64,000 nucleotides of DNA from Tistrella mobilis KA081020-065 (GCF_000264455.2 NC_017956.1:248001-312000); one strand, 5' to 3'; counted from the stretch's first letter, positions 36,230-45,830 are shown. The notes: generated from the letters alone by a model not told the origin. Numbers and translations are program-made.

Positions 36230-37009
36230 ATGCAGCCTGCATCCCAGCTCCATCCCGTTTCCGATCCCGCCGACAAGATCCGGGTCGATCTGGCCGCGGC
36301 CTATCGGCTGGTCGCGCATTTCGGCCTGGACGACAGCATCTTCACCCATATCTCGGCGCGCGTGGCCGATGCCGAGGACGGGACCGGGCGGTTCCTGATC
36401 AATCCCTACGGCCTGCGCTTCGACGAGGTGACGGCGTCGAACCTGGTGACGGTGGATCTGAACGGCCGGATCATCGACGACCCCTATGGCGCCGGCATCA
36501 ATGCCGCGGGCTTCACCATCCACAGCGCCGTTCACGCCGCACGTCACGACGTGCAGTGCGTGCTGCACACCCACACCGTCGCCGGTGTCGCCGTGTCATG
36601 CCAGGCAGAGGGGTTGCTGCCGCTGAACCAGTGGTCGCTGCAGTTCCACGACCGCATCGCCTTCCATGAATACGAAGGCATCGCGCTGGATCTGGACGAG
36701 CGCGAGCGGCTGGTGAACGATCTGGGTGACCGCAAGGTAATGATCCTGCGCAATCACGGCCTGATGACCTGCGGCGCCACGGTCGCGGAGGCGTTCAAGC
36801 TGATGTACAATCTGGAGCGCAGCTGCAAGGCGCAGCTTGCCCTGCAGGCCTCGGGCGCGCCTGTCCATCGCCCGAGCGACGAGGTGGCGCGCAAGACCGC
36901 CGCCCAGTATTCGGGCTGGAGCGACAAGCACGGCCACAACCGGCCCGACCCGGAGTGGGAGGCCTATCTGCGCCTCCTCCGTCGGACCCAGCCCGATTTC
37001 GAGAACTGA
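36230..37009 (+). CDS. Class II aldolase/adducin-domain protein
   Basis: A 259-residue zinc-dependent aldolase-fold protein. The metal site is visible as HTHT in VQCVLHTHTVAGVAV (about residues 112-116) with a further histidine in ILRNHGLMTCG (about 175). FTHISARVADAEDGTGRFLINPYGLRFDEVTASNLV is the conserved N-terminal substrate region. Members split phosphorylated sugars or small hydroxyacids, but this variant of about 260 residues with a C-terminal SGWSDKHGHNRPDPEW tail is often of unknown substrate. It is first in the locus, facing the GntR gene. Confidence 0.88.
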   Translation: MQPASQLHPVSDPADKIRVDLAAAYRLVAHFGLDDSIFTHISARVADAEDGTGRFLINPYGLRFDEVTASNLVTVDLNGRIIDDPYGAGINAAGFTIHSAVHAARHDVQCVLHTHTVAGVAVSCQAEGLLPLNQWSLQFHDRIAFHEYEGIALDLDERERLVNDLGDRKVMILRNHGLMTCGATVAEAFKLMYNLERSCKAQLALQASGAPVHRPSDEVARKTAAQYSGWSDKHGHNRPDPEWEAYLRLLRRTQPDFEN

Positions 37010-37021
37010 CCGACCAGAACA

Positions 37022-37062
37022 GGATTTCGTGCCCGGCAGGGAGGCCGGGCGCGGATTTCGTG
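37022..37062 (+). repeat. Hairpin flanked by direct repeats before the ABC operon
   Basis: GCCCGGC (37031-37037) and GCCGGGC (37044-37050) form a hairpin. It is flanked by two copies of GGATTTCGTG (37022-37031 and 37053-37062). It may tune read-through from the aldolase gene into the transporter genes. Confidence 0.4.
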
Positions 37063-37155
37063 GCCGTTCGACGACAGATCGAAACCAACGACACCAGAAC
37101 GGGATGAGCCACGTCCGAAGACCGACGTAAAACCGAGACGTCAGGGGGAACAGGA

Positions 37156-38703
37156 ATGATCAGGGGAATTCTGCTCGGCGGCGTGGCAGCGCTGTCGTGG
37201 ATCTTCGCGGCCACCGCAGCACCCGTCGAGGGAGGACGGGCCAATGTGGTGATCCAGCCCGAACCGCCGGGACTGATGCTGGGCATGATCCAGAACGGCC
37301 CGACGCAGATGGTGGCCGGCAACATCTATGAAGGCCTGCTGCGCTACGACAAATCGCTGAAGCCGATGCCGCAGCTCGCCGAGAGCTGGACCGTGTCCGG
37401 CGACGGCACGATCTACACCTTCAAGCTTCGCCAGGGTGTCACCTGGCATGACGGCAAGCCGTTCACCTCGGCCGATGTCGTCTTCTCGGTCGACAAGTTC
37501 CTGCGCGAGACCCATGCGCGCCTGCGCGCCTCACTCGCCTATGTCGACAACATCTCGGCGCCGGACGACCACACCGTCATCTTCAAGCTGAAAGAGCCCT
37601 TCGGTCCCTTCCTCGGCATCTTTGAGGTCGGCACCATGCCGATGGTGCCGAAGCACATCTATGAAGGCACCGACTACAAGACCAACCCTGCGAACAACAC
37701 GCCGATCGGCACCGGCCCGTTCAAGTTCAAGGAATGGGTCAAGGGTTCGCATATCCTGCTGGTCAAGAACGAGAACTATTACGAGAAGGGCAAGCCCCAT
37801 CTCGACGAGATCTACTGGCATGTAATCCCTGATGCGGCCTCGCGCGCCGTCGCCTTCGAAAACGGCACGGTTGACATCCTGCCGGGCGGCTCGGTCGAGA
37901 ATTTCGACGTGCCGCGGCTGACCGCGATGGACAATGTCTGCGTCACCGACGAGGGCTGGGAGTTCTTCTCGCCCCTGTCCTGGCTGTGGCTGAACAACCG
38001 TGAAGGCCCGACCAAGGACGTGCGCTTCCGCAAGGCGATCATGTACGCGATGGATCGCGAATTCGCCAAGGACGTGCTCTGGAACGGTCTGGGTGACGTG
38101 GCCACGGGTCCGTTCTCGTCCAAGATCCGCTTCTACTCCGACGACGTCACACCCTATCCGCACGACCCCGAGAAGGCCAAGGCGCTGCTGAAGGAGATGG
38201 GCTATGACGGCACGCCCGTCCGCCTGCTGCCGCTGCCCTATGGCGAGACCTGGCAGCGCTGGGCGGAAGCGGTGAAGCAGAATCTGGAAGAGGTGGGCAT
38301 CAAGGTCGAACTGGTCGCGACCGACGTCGCCGGCTGGAACCAGAAGGTCGCCGACTGGGATTACGACCTCGCCTTCACCTATCTCTACCAGTATGGCGAC
38401 CCGGCGCTCGGCGTGTCGCGGACCTATGTCTCGACCAACATCGCCAAGGGCTCGCCTTGGAACAATGTCGAGGGCTATGTCTCGCCCGAGATCGACAAGC
38501 TGTTCCACGAGGGGGCCAGCGCCTTCTCCGACAAGAAGCGCGAGGCGGTCTACAAGGTCGTCCAGAAGAAGCTGGTCGAAGACGTGCCGGTGGCCTGGCT
38601 GCTGGAACTCGGCTTCCCGACCATCACCCGCTGCAACGTGAAGAACCTGATCACCACGGGCATCGGCGTGAACGACGGCTTCAAGGACGCCTGGATCGAG
38701 TGA
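37156..38703 (+). CDS. Peptide-type ABC transporter substrate-binding protein
   Basis: A 515-residue family 5 (DppA/OppA-like) solute-binding protein. Signal peptide with cleavage near ATAAP (residue 22). The conserved family segments are LAESWTVSGDGTIYTFKLRQGVTWHDGKPFTSADVVFS (about 75-112), the GTGPFKFKEWV block near 195 and RFRKAIMYAMDREF near 295. It captures a peptide or related cationic or amide ligand in the periplasm for the two permeases downstream. GGGGGAACAGGA precedes the ATG. The ligand may be the amine or acylated amine implied by the enzymes of this locus (inference). Confidence 0.92.
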   Translation: MIRGILLGGVAALSWIFAATAAPVEGGRANVVIQPEPPGLMLGMIQNGPTQMVAGNIYEGLLRYDKSLKPMPQLAESWTVSGDGTIYTFKLRQGVTWHDGKPFTSADVVFSVDKFLRETHARLRASLAYVDNISAPDDHTVIFKLKEPFGPFLGIFEVGTMPMVPKHIYEGTDYKTNPANNTPIGTGPFKFKEWVKGSHILLVKNENYYEKGKPHLDEIYWHVIPDAASRAVAFENGTVDILPGGSVENFDVPRLTAMDNVCVTDEGWEFFSPLSWLWLNNREGPTKDVRFRKAIMYAMDREFAKDVLWNGLGDVATGPFSSKIRFYSDDVTPYPHDPEKAKALLKEMGYDGTPVRLLPLPYGETWQRWAEAVKQNLEEVGIKVELVATDVAGWNQKVADWDYDLAFTYLYQYGDPALGVSRTYVSTNIAKGSPWNNVEGYVSPEIDKLFHEGASAFSDKKREAVYKVVQKKLVEDVPVAWLLELGFPTITRCNVKNLITTGIGVNDGFKDAWIE

Positions 38704-38824
38704 CCGGCGGGATGTGACGGCCGGCCGGGACCGCTCTGTCCGGGAGCGGTCCCGCCGGGCCGGCCGTCGCATCCGTCCCGTTCCTGCCATTCCCTTCCGG
38801 GCGCCCCGTCGAGGAGACCTGTCG

Positions 38825-39802
38825 ATGGCGCTTGCACGCTTCCTGTTTGGCCGGCTGGTGAAGGCCGCCCTGGTGCTGCTTGCGGTTCTGGTGCTGAACT
38901 TCTTTCTGATCCATGCGGCGCCGGGTGATCCGGCGGCGGTCATGGCCGGCGAAGCCGGTGCCGCCGACGAGATTTTCATCCAGCAGCTGCGCGAGCGCTT
39001 CGGCCTCGATCAGCCGCTGCATGTGCAGCTGTGGATCTACCTCTCGGGCGTGGTCACGCTCGACTTCGGCTATTCCTATCGTCAGCAGATGCCGGTCCTG
39101 GATCTGATCATGGACCGCCTGCCGGCGACATTGCTGCTGACCGGCACCGCCTTCGTGATCTCGCTGATCATGGGCGTCGCGGCCGGAGCGGTTGCGGCCA
39201 TGCGCCGCGGCAAGTGGTCGGATACGGCCATCACGACGGCCGCCCTGATCTTTTATGCGACACCGCTTTATTGGGTGGCGCTGATGGCCGTGCTGCTCTT
39301 TTCGGTGGAACTCGGCTGGCTGCCGGGCTTCGGCATGGAAACGGTCGGGGGCGATGCCACCGGCTTCGGCCATGTGCTCGATGTCGCCGAACACCTGATC
39401 CTGCCGGCCTTCACCCTGGGTCTGTTCTTCATGGCGGTCTACACCCGCATGACCCGTGCGTCGATGCTGGAGGTCTCGCGGCTGGATTTCGTGAAAACCG
39501 CACGTGCCAAGGGGCTGAAGCCCGCCGTCATCCAGCGCCGCCACGTGCTGCGCAACGCCATTCTGCCGATCGTCACCCTGGCCGGCCTCCAGGCCGGGCA
39601 GATGGTCGGCGGCGCCATCCTCACCGAGACCGTTTTCGCCTGGCCGGGCATCGGCCGGCTGATGTTCGAGGCCCTGCTGCAGCGCGACTACAACCTGCTG
39701 CTCGGCATCTTCTTCGTCTCGGCGGCGATGGTGATCCTGTTCAACCTGGTGACCGACCTGATCTACCGGGTCGCCGATCCCAGGATCGAGGTGGGGGCAT
39801 GA
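38825..39802 (+). CDS. ABC transporter permease, DppB type
   Basis: A 325-residue permease with six membrane helices. N-terminal RLVKAALVLLAVLVLNFFLIHAAPGDPA is typical of DppB/OppB, and the EAA loop with the coupling motif is near residues 215-245 (MTRASMLEVSRLDFVKTARAKGL). GAGGAG precedes the ATG at 38825. The stop overlaps the next gene's start by ATGA. Confidence 0.92.
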   Translation: MALARFLFGRLVKAALVLLAVLVLNFFLIHAAPGDPAAVMAGEAGAADEIFIQQLRERFGLDQPLHVQLWIYLSGVVTLDFGYSYRQQMPVLDLIMDRLPATLLLTGTAFVISLIMGVAAGAVAAMRRGKWSDTAITTAALIFYATPLYWVALMAVLLFSVELGWLPGFGMETVGGDATGFGHVLDVAEHLILPAFTLGLFFMAVYTRMTRASMLEVSRLDFVKTARAKGLKPAVIQRRHVLRNAILPIVTLAGLQAGQMVGGAILTETVFAWPGIGRLMFEALLQRDYNLLLGIFFVSAAMVILFNLVTDLIYRVADPRIEVGA

Positions 39803-40638
39803 AGAAGTTCCTCGTGCGCTTCGCGCAGAACCGCGGTGCGGTCGTCGGCATGATCATCCTGCTGGCGGTGATCGTGCTTGCGATCATCGCGCCGCTGATC
39901 TACCCGGTCTCGCCCTGGAAGATGGTGCAGCGACCCTTCCTGCCGCCGCTCGACGTGGCGGGCCTGCCCTTCGGAACCGACACGCTGGGCCGCAACGTCG
40001 CAGCCGGCCTGGCCCATGGGGCGCGGGTCTCGCTGCTGATCGGCCTGGTCTCCACCGTGGTGGCACTGGCCATCGGCGTGCCGCTCGGGGCCGTGGCCGG
40101 CTATTACGGCGGCATCGTCGACGACGCGCTGATGCGCTTCACCGAGTTCTTCCAGACGGTGCCGAGTTTCGCGCTCGCCATCGTGCTGGTCGCAATCTTC
40201 CAGCCCAGTATCACCTCGATCGTGATCGCGATTGCTGTCGTCAGCTGGCCACCCGTGGCACGGCTGGTCCGCGGCGAGGTGCTGTCGCTGCGGACCCGCG
40301 AATATGTCGAGGCGGCGATGCTCGCCGGCCAGTCGAACACCACGATCATTCTGAAGCAGATCCTGCCCAACACGCTGTCGCCGATCATCGTGCTGGCCTC
40401 GTTGATGGTGGCGACCGCGATCCTGCTCGAAAGCTCGCTCTCCTTCCTGGGGCTGGGTGATCCCAATGTGATGAGCTGGGGCTACATGATCGGCGCCGCC
40501 CGGACCGTGATCCGCCAGGCCTGGTGGCTGAGCTTCTTCCCCGGCGTCGCCATTCTGCTGACGGTGCTGGCGCTGAACCTGGTCGGCGAAGGCCTGAACG
40601 ATGCGCTCAACCCGCGCCTTGCGCGGCAGGACGGGTGA
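39799..40638 (+). CDS. ABC transporter permease, DppC type
   Basis: A 279-residue permease. N-terminal helix QNRGAVVGMIILLAVIVLAIIAPLIYP, then FGTDTLGRNVAAGLAHGARVSLLIGL, the signature of DppC proteins. The cytoplasmic EAA region is VRGEVLSLRTREYVEAAMLAGQ (about residues 153-174). The ATG at 39799 overlaps the DppB stop by four bases. It pairs with the DppB-like protein to form the channel. Confidence 0.92.
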   Translation: MKKFLVRFAQNRGAVVGMIILLAVIVLAIIAPLIYPVSPWKMVQRPFLPPLDVAGLPFGTDTLGRNVAAGLAHGARVSLLIGLVSTVVALAIGVPLGAVAGYYGGIVDDALMRFTEFFQTVPSFALAIVLVAIFQPSITSIVIAIAVVSWPPVARLVRGEVLSLRTREYVEAAMLAGQSNTTIILKQILPNTLSPIIVLASLMVATAILLESSLSFLGLGDPNVMSWGYMIGAARTVIRQAWWLSFFPGVAILLTVLALNLVGEGLNDALNPRLARQDG

Positions 40639-40640
40639 GG

Positions 40641-40670
40641 GAGGCCCAGATGACCGAGGCCCAGATGACC
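40641..40670 (+). repeat. Perfect 15-bp tandem duplication at the ATPase start
   Basis: GAGGCCCAGATGACC occurs twice in tandem (40641-40655 and 40656-40670). Each copy contains a GAGG and an ATG, so the duplication gives two in-frame start codons, at 40650 and 40665, each with its own weak ribosome-binding-like sequence. Confidence 0.8.
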
Positions 40671-42305
40671 GAGGATGTCCTCCTTTCGATCCGCGACCTG
40701 AAGCTGGCCCTGCCCAAGGGGGCCGACCGGCCCTTCGCGGTCGACGGGGTCAGCTATGACCTGAAGGCCGGCGAGATCCTGTGCGTGGTGGGTGAAAGCG
40801 GCTCCGGCAAGTCGATGGCCGCCAATGCGGTGATGGGACTGCTGCCGCCGGGGGTGAAGCCGGCGGGCGGACAGATCCTGTTCGACGGCCGCGACCTGCT
40901 CGCCCTCGACGAGGCCGGGTTCCGCGAACTGCGTGCCGCCCGCGTGGCGATGATCTTTCAGGAGCCGATGACCGCGCTGAACCCGCTGATGCGGGTGGGC
41001 GAGCAGATCGCCGAGGTTTTTGAGGGCCATAACCGGCTGAAGCCCAGGGAGCGGCGTGCCCGGGCCCTGGATCTGCTGACCGAGGTCGGCATCCCGGATC
41101 CTGCACGGGCGATCGACGCCTATCCCTTTCAGCTGTCGGGCGGTCAGCGCCAGCGGGTGATGATCGCCATGGCGCTGGCGCTGGAGCCCCGGCTGCTGAT
41201 TGCCGACGAGCCGACCACGGCGCTCGACGTCACCACCCAGGCCCAGATCCTGGAACTGATCCGCGACCTGCAGCGCCGCCACGGCATGGGGGTGATGTTC
41301 ATCACCCACGACTTCGGCGTGGTGGCCGAGATCGCCGACCGTGTCTGCGTGATGCGCTATGGCCAGGTGGTCGAGATCGGCACGGCCGCGAAGGTTCTGG
41401 GCGCGCCGGAACATGAATATACCCGCGGGCTGATCGATGCGATCCCGGGCATGGGCGTGCCCGATCGCAAGCCGGTAGAGGGCGAGGTCCTGCTCAAGGT
41501 GCGCGGGCTGACCAAGACCTATCACGGCAAGGGCGGGCTGACCCGCAAGGCACGGGTGGTCAAGGCGGTAGACGACATCTCCTTCGATCTTGCCCGTGGC
41601 GAGACGCTGGGCATCGTTGGCGAAAGCGGATCGGGCAAGTCGACCCTCGGGCGCTGCATCGTGCGGTTGATCGACCCCGAGACCGGCTCGGCCGAGATCG
41701 GCGGGGTCGATCTCGCAACCCTGAACGGGGCGGCCCTCCGCCGCGAACGCCGGCGGGTGCAGATGGTGTTCCAGGACCCCTACGGCTCGCTCAATCCCCG
41801 CACGCGGGTGGGGCAGATCATCGCCGAAGGCCCGATCGCGGCCGGTGTGTCGGCCGCCGAGGCGCGCAAACGCGCGCGGGAACTGCTGGAAGTGGTGGGG
41901 CTGGATGCCTCTGCCGCCGACCGTTTTCCGCATGAATTCTCGGGCGGCCAGCGCCAGCGTATCGGCATTGCCCGGGCGCTCGCGCTCGATCCTGAGCTGA
42001 TCATCGCCGACGAGGCGGTCTCGGCCCTCGACGTCTCCATCCAGGCCCAGGTGCTCGACCTCTTGGCCGAACTCAAGACCCGTCTCAGGCTGTCCATGCT
42101 GTTCGTGACCCACGACCTGCGCGTCGCGGCGCAGATCTGCGACCGCATCGCCGTGATGCAGCGCGGCCGCATCGTTGAACTCGGTCCGGTGGCCGAGGTG
42201 TTCGGCGCGCCGAAGAGCGACTACACCCGCGACCTGCTGGCGGCCATTCCGGGCCGTGGCCCGGGCACGCCGCTCAAGCGCTTCGCCGCAGGTGCCGGCG
42301 CATGA
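40650..42305 (+). CDS. Fused double ATPase of the ABC transporter (DppD-DppF type)
   Basis: A 551-residue protein with two complete ATPase domains. First: GESGSGKS near residues 48-55, signature [19 protein letters not shown], Walker [12 protein letters not shown]. Second: [14 protein letters not shown] near 324-337, [19 protein letters not shown] and [12 protein letters not shown]. The linker around 250-290 carries the oligopeptide-type C-terminal extension of the first half ([16 protein letters not shown]). The fusion resembles GsiA or YejF and replaces separate dppD and dppF. The start is within a 15-bp tandem duplication. It overlaps the following dehydrogenase by ATGA. Confidence 0.92.
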   Translation: MTEAQMTEDVLLSIRDLKLALPKGADRPFAVDGVSYDLKAGEILCVVGESGSGKSMAANAVMGLLPPGVKPAGGQILFDGRDLLALDEAGFRELRAARVAMIFQEPMTALNPLMRVGEQIAEVFEGHNRLKPRERRARALDLLTEVGIPDPARAIDAYPFQLSGGQRQRVMIAMALALEPRLLIADEPTTALDVTTQAQILELIRDLQRRHGMGVMFITHDFGVVAEIADRVCVMRYGQVVEIGTAAKVLGAPEHEYTRGLIDAIPGMGVPDRKPVEGEVLLKVRGLTKTYHGKGGLTRKARVVKAVDDISFDLARGETLGIVGESGSGKSTLGRCIVRLIDPETGSAEIGGVDLATLNGAALRRERRRVQMVFQDPYGSLNPRTRVGQIIAEGPIAAGVSAAEARKRARELLEVVGLDASAADRFPHEFSGGQRQRIGIARALALDPELIIADEAVSALDVSIQAQVLDLLAELKTRLRLSMLFVTHDLRVAAQICDRIAVMQRGRIVELGPVAEVFGAPKSDYTRDLLAAIPGRGPGTPLKRFAAGAGA

Positions 42306-43273
42306 CCACCATGCCGCGGGCGCGCCGTTGCGTCTGGTTGAGTGCCACCCTGGATCTCGGCGCCATCTTCGGCGCCGATTTCCGGGCCCATGCGCCGCAT
42401 ATCGAACTGGTCGACGCCGTCACCGCGGCGGAGGACCCGGCCTCGGTCGATTTCGCCCTGGCCTGGAAGCCGGCGGCCGATGCCTTCATCCCCTTCCCGA
42501 GGCTTGCCTTCGTATCGTCGATCGCAGCCGGGGTCGACAACATTCTGGCCTGCCCCAGCCTGCCCCAGGGGCTGCCGGTGCTGAGGGTGCGGGATGACGA
42601 TCAGGCACGGATGATGGCCGGGTTCGCGGCCTGGCACGTGCTCTGGCATCACCGGAGCATGGGCGATTATCTGGCCCAGCAGCGCGAGGGCGTCTGGCGA
42701 CGCAAGCTGCGCAAGCAGCCGGCGCGCGAGGTGCGGATCCTGATCCTGGGCTTCGGCCATATGGGGCGGGTGGCGGCCGGCGTGCTCTCGGGCCTCGGCT
42801 ATGACGTGCGGGCGGTGGCCCGCCGGGCGCCGGATCCCGCCCTGGTGCCCCATGGCGTGACCGTGGAGGCCGGGCCCGATGCGCTCGATCGCCTGCTGCC
42901 TGCGGCGGATATGGTGATCAACCTGCTGCCTTTGACCGAGGACACCCGCAGCCTGCTGGCGGCGGATTTCTTCGCGAAACTGCCGGCCGGGGCCGTGTTG
43001 ATCCAGCTTGGTCGCGGCGAACAGCTGATCGAGGCCGATCTGCTGGCGGCGCTGGATGCCGGGCAGTTGTCGGCGGCCTCGCTCGATGTCTTCCAGGTCG
43101 AGCCGCTGCCGGCCGATCACCCCTTCTGGCGCGATCCGCGCATTCTGATCACGCCGCATGAAGCGAGCGAGCCGGATGCCGGGGCGCTTGCCCGTCACAT
43201 CGCCGCGGCGGCGGAGCGTCTGGACCGGGGGTTGCCGGTCGAGACCTCGGTCGATCGCGGCGCCGGATACTGA
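42302..43273 (+). CDS. D-2-hydroxyacid dehydrogenase, GhrA-like (glyoxylate/hydroxypyruvate reductase)
   Basis: A 323-residue NAD(P)-dependent reductase. The nucleotide-binding motif is LGFGHMGR (about residues 144-151), the catalytic Arg is in IQLGRGEQL (about 236), the Glu in FQVEPLP (about 263) and the His in ITPHEAS (about 281). These match the GhrA subgroup, which reduces glyoxylate, hydroxypyruvate or other 2-keto acids. It is coupled to the ATPase by a four-base overlap. Probable role: reduction of the keto acid released by the aminotransferase or aldolase of this locus (inference). Confidence 0.88.
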   Translation: MTTMPRARRCVWLSATLDLGAIFGADFRAHAPHIELVDAVTAAEDPASVDFALAWKPAADAFIPFPRLAFVSSIAAGVDNILACPSLPQGLPVLRVRDDDQARMMAGFAAWHVLWHHRSMGDYLAQQREGVWRRKLRKQPAREVRILILGFGHMGRVAAGVLSGLGYDVRAVARRAPDPALVPHGVTVEAGPDALDRLLPAADMVINLLPLTEDTRSLLAADFFAKLPAGAVLIQLGRGEQLIEADLLAALDAGQLSAASLDVFQVEPLPADHPFWRDPRILITPHEASEPDAGALARHIAAAAERLDRGLPVETSVDRGAGY

Positions 43274-43312
43274 TCGCTCCGGTTCCTGCACTCCTTTCGG
43301 GACGTGTGCCTC

Positions 43313-44341
43313 ATGAAAGTCGTCTTCGACCCCCGCCAGACCGCCCATGCGCCGGAGCAGTATTTCCGCCGTGGTGCCTTCATTCCCCATCCCGAGCAGC
43401 CGCTGCGCGCGATCCTGCTGCGCGACGCGCTGGCCGGTGCCGGCCACGAGATCGTGACGCCGGCGGATCACGGCCTGGACTCGCTCTATGCCGTTCATGA
43501 TCAGGGCTATGTCGATTTCTTCCGCACCGCCTGGGCGCGGTGGGTGGAGGCGACCGGGAGCACCAACCCGGCCGTGCCCAATTATCACACCACACGGCGT
43601 GATGCACGCCGGCCCGAAGGCGTGATCGGCCAGCTCGGCTACTATTCCACCGACACGGCCTGCCCCGTGACCGAGGGCACCTGGGAGGCGATCTACTGGT
43701 CGGCCCAGTCGGCGCTGGACGCTGCCGAGCGGGTGATGGCGGGCGAGCGCATGGTCTATGGCCTGTCGCGCCCGCCCGGCCATCATGCCTCGTGGGATGC
43801 GAGCAACGGCTTCTGCTTCTTCAACAATGCCGCCGCGGCCGCCCATCATCTCCGGCGCCGGTTCGGCAAGGTGGCGATCATCGATGTCGACACCCATGCC
43901 GGCAACGGCACCCAGGACATCTTCTACGAGCGCGGCGACGTGTTCTTCGCCTCGATCCATGTCGATCCCACCGATTACGTGCCCTATTACGTCGGCTATC
44001 CCGACGAGACCGGCCGCGGCGAGGGCGCGGGTGCCAATCTGAACCTGACCCTGGCACCGGGATCGGGCGATGCCGAGATCGGGGCGGCGGTCGATCGGGC
44101 GCTGGAGGCGATCCGGGACTACGGGGCCGAGGCGCTGGTGGTCTCGCTCGGCTTCGACATGGCCCATGACGACCCGCTTTCGGTGGTCCGCTGCACGGCC
44201 GAGGGCTTTGCCGCGACGGCAACCAAGATCACCCGCATGGGCCTGCCCACCGTGCTGGTGCAGGAAGGCGGCTATCTGGGCCCCTCGCTTTCGAACAATG
44301 CCGTCGTCTTCCTCAACGCCTGTGATGCGGCGCTGGGCTGA
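43313..44341 (+). CDS. Acetylpolyamine amidohydrolase-like (class II histone deacetylase family)
   Basis: A 342-residue zinc-dependent deacetylase. Conserved elements: SRPPGHHASWDASNGFCFFNNAAAAAHHL (about residues 146-174), with the tandem histidines, and DVDTHAGNGTQDIFYERGDV with zinc-binding Asp and His (about 188-207), then FDMAHDDPL near 280 with the third ligand. Length and sequence fit bacterial acetylpolyamine amidohydrolases, which cleave N-acetyl putrescine, cadaverine or spermidine. The start at 43313 begins at MKVVFDP. Predicted to release a free amine from an imported acylated amine for the next enzyme. Confidence 0.88.
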   Translation: MKVVFDPRQTAHAPEQYFRRGAFIPHPEQPLRAILLRDALAGAGHEIVTPADHGLDSLYAVHDQGYVDFFRTAWARWVEATGSTNPAVPNYHTTRRDARRPEGVIGQLGYYSTDTACPVTEGTWEAIYWSAQSALDAAERVMAGERMVYGLSRPPGHHASWDASNGFCFFNNAAAAAHHLRRRFGKVAIIDVDTHAGNGTQDIFYERGDVFFASIHVDPTDYVPYYVGYPDETGRGEGAGANLNLTLAPGSGDAEIGAAVDRALEAIRDYGAEALVVSLGFDMAHDDPLSVVRCTAEGFAATATKITRMGLPTVLVQEGGYLGPSLSNNAVVFLNACDAALG

Positions 44342-44396
44342 CCGGCGTATCGTTTCATCGACAGTTCCCCCCCGATCCCACCCCAGGAGCCGGATC

Positions 44397-45764
44397 ATGG
44401 CCTACAGTCCGAACTCGCCGGAAGCCCGCGACATCGCCTACCACCTCCATTCCTATACCGATGCCCGCCGGCATGAAGAGACCGGCTCGGTGGTCCTGGA
44501 GAAGGGTGACGGGGTCTTCGTCGAGGACATCCACGGCAACCGCTACATCGAAGCGATGGCGGGGCTGTGGAGCGTGGCGCTGGGCTTCAGCGAGAAGCGG
44601 CTGGCCGATGCCGCCGCGCGCCAGATGGCGAAGCTCCCCTTCGCCCACACCTTCAGCTACAAGTCCAACGGCCCGGTGATCGATCTGGCCGAGAAGCTGA
44701 TCTCGCTCGCCCCCGTGCCGATGAGCAAGGTGTTCTTCACCAATTCGGGCTCCGAGGCGAACGACACCATCCTGAAGCTGCTCTGGTACCGCTCGAATTC
44801 CATGGGCCAGCCGCAGCGCAAGAAGATCATCAGCCGGGTCCGCGGCTATCACGGCGTCACCATCGCCTCGGCGAGCCTGACCGGTCTGCCCAACAATCAC
44901 CGCTCCTTCGATCTGCCGATCGCGAACGTGCTGCATACCGGCTCGCCGCATCACTGGAAGGACGCGAACCCGGGCGAGAGCGAAGAGGATTTCGCCACCC
45001 GCCGCGCCGAAGAGCTGGAGGCGATGATCCTGGCCGAGGGGCCGGAAACCATCATGGCCTTCATCGGCGAGCCGGTGATGGGCGCCGGCGGCGTGGTCGT
45101 GCCGCCCGCGACCTATTGGGAGAAGATCCAGGCGGTTCTGGCGAAATACGATATCCTGCTGATCGCCGACGAGGTGATCTGCGGCTTCGGCCGGACGGGC
45201 AACATGTTCGGCAGCCAGACCTACGACATGCGCCCCGACATCATGACCATGTCGAAGCAGCTGTCCTCGTCCTATCTGCCGATCTCGGCCTTCATGATCA
45301 ACGAGAAGGTCTACGGGCCGATCGCTGACGAGAGCCACCGCATCGGCGTGCTCGGCCACGGCTTCACCGCCGGCGGTCATCCGGTCGCCTCGGCCGTGGC
45401 ACTCGAGAACCTGAAGATCATCGAAGAGCGCGATCTGGTCGCCAATGCTCGCGAGATGGGTGAGCGCCTGCGCGGTCGCTTCCATGCCCTCGAAGGTCAT
45501 CCGCTGGTCGGCGAGGTCCGCGGCGTCGGCCTGATCGCGGCGGTCGAACTGGTGACCAACAAGGAGGCGAAGACCGCGCTGGAGGCCCCCGGCGCGCTCG
45601 GCGGCAAGGTTGCGGCCGCCCTGCAGGCGCGTGGCGTGATCGTGCGCAACATGCTCGACGCCATCGCCTTCTGCCCGCCGCTGATCATCAAGGCCGAAGA
45701 GGTCGACATGATCGCCGATCGCTTCGAGGCCGTGCTGAACGACGTGGCGGCCGAGGTCCTCTGA
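44397..45764 (+). CDS. Class III (omega-type) PLP-dependent aminotransferase
   Basis: A 455-residue enzyme. Conserved elements: FFTNSGSEANDTILKLLWY (about residues 111-129), RGYHGVTIASASLTG, the PLP-binding Asp in LLIADEVICGFGRTG (about 253-267) and the Schiff-base lysine in MTMSKQLSSSYLPISA (about residue 286). Members move amino groups from putrescine, beta-alanine, GABA or other omega amines to pyruvate or 2-oxoglutarate. As the last gene of the locus it is suited to oxidise the amine freed by the deacetylase. A hairpin follows at 45795-45830. AGGAGC precedes the ATG. Confidence 0.92.
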   Translation: MAYSPNSPEARDIAYHLHSYTDARRHEETGSVVLEKGDGVFVEDIHGNRYIEAMAGLWSVALGFSEKRLADAAARQMAKLPFAHTFSYKSNGPVIDLAEKLISLAPVPMSKVFFTNSGSEANDTILKLLWYRSNSMGQPQRKKIISRVRGYHGVTIASASLTGLPNNHRSFDLPIANVLHTGSPHHWKDANPGESEEDFATRRAEELEAMILAEGPETIMAFIGEPVMGAGGVVVPPATYWEKIQAVLAKYDILLIADEVICGFGRTGNMFGSQTYDMRPDIMTMSKQLSSSYLPISAFMINEKVYGPIADESHRIGVLGHGFTAGGHPVASAVALENLKIIEERDLVANAREMGERLRGRFHALEGHPLVGEVRGVGLIAAVELVTNKEAKTALEAPGALGGKVAAALQARGVIVRNMLDAIAFCPPLIIKAEEVDMIADRFEAVLNDVAAEVL

Positions 45765-45794
45765 TCCGCTTGACGGAAAAAGAGGAAACGGGAC

Positions 45795-45830
45795 ACGCCC
45801 GGCAGTCGAGAATGCGACAGCCGGGCGTTT
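45795..45830 (+). terminator. Hairpin terminator of the 36-46 kb locus
   Basis: ACGCCCGGC (45795-45803) pairs with GCCGGGCGT (45820-45828), with an inner GTCG/CGAC adding stability, then only a short TTT. The stem is strong but the T-run weak. Confidence 0.65.
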
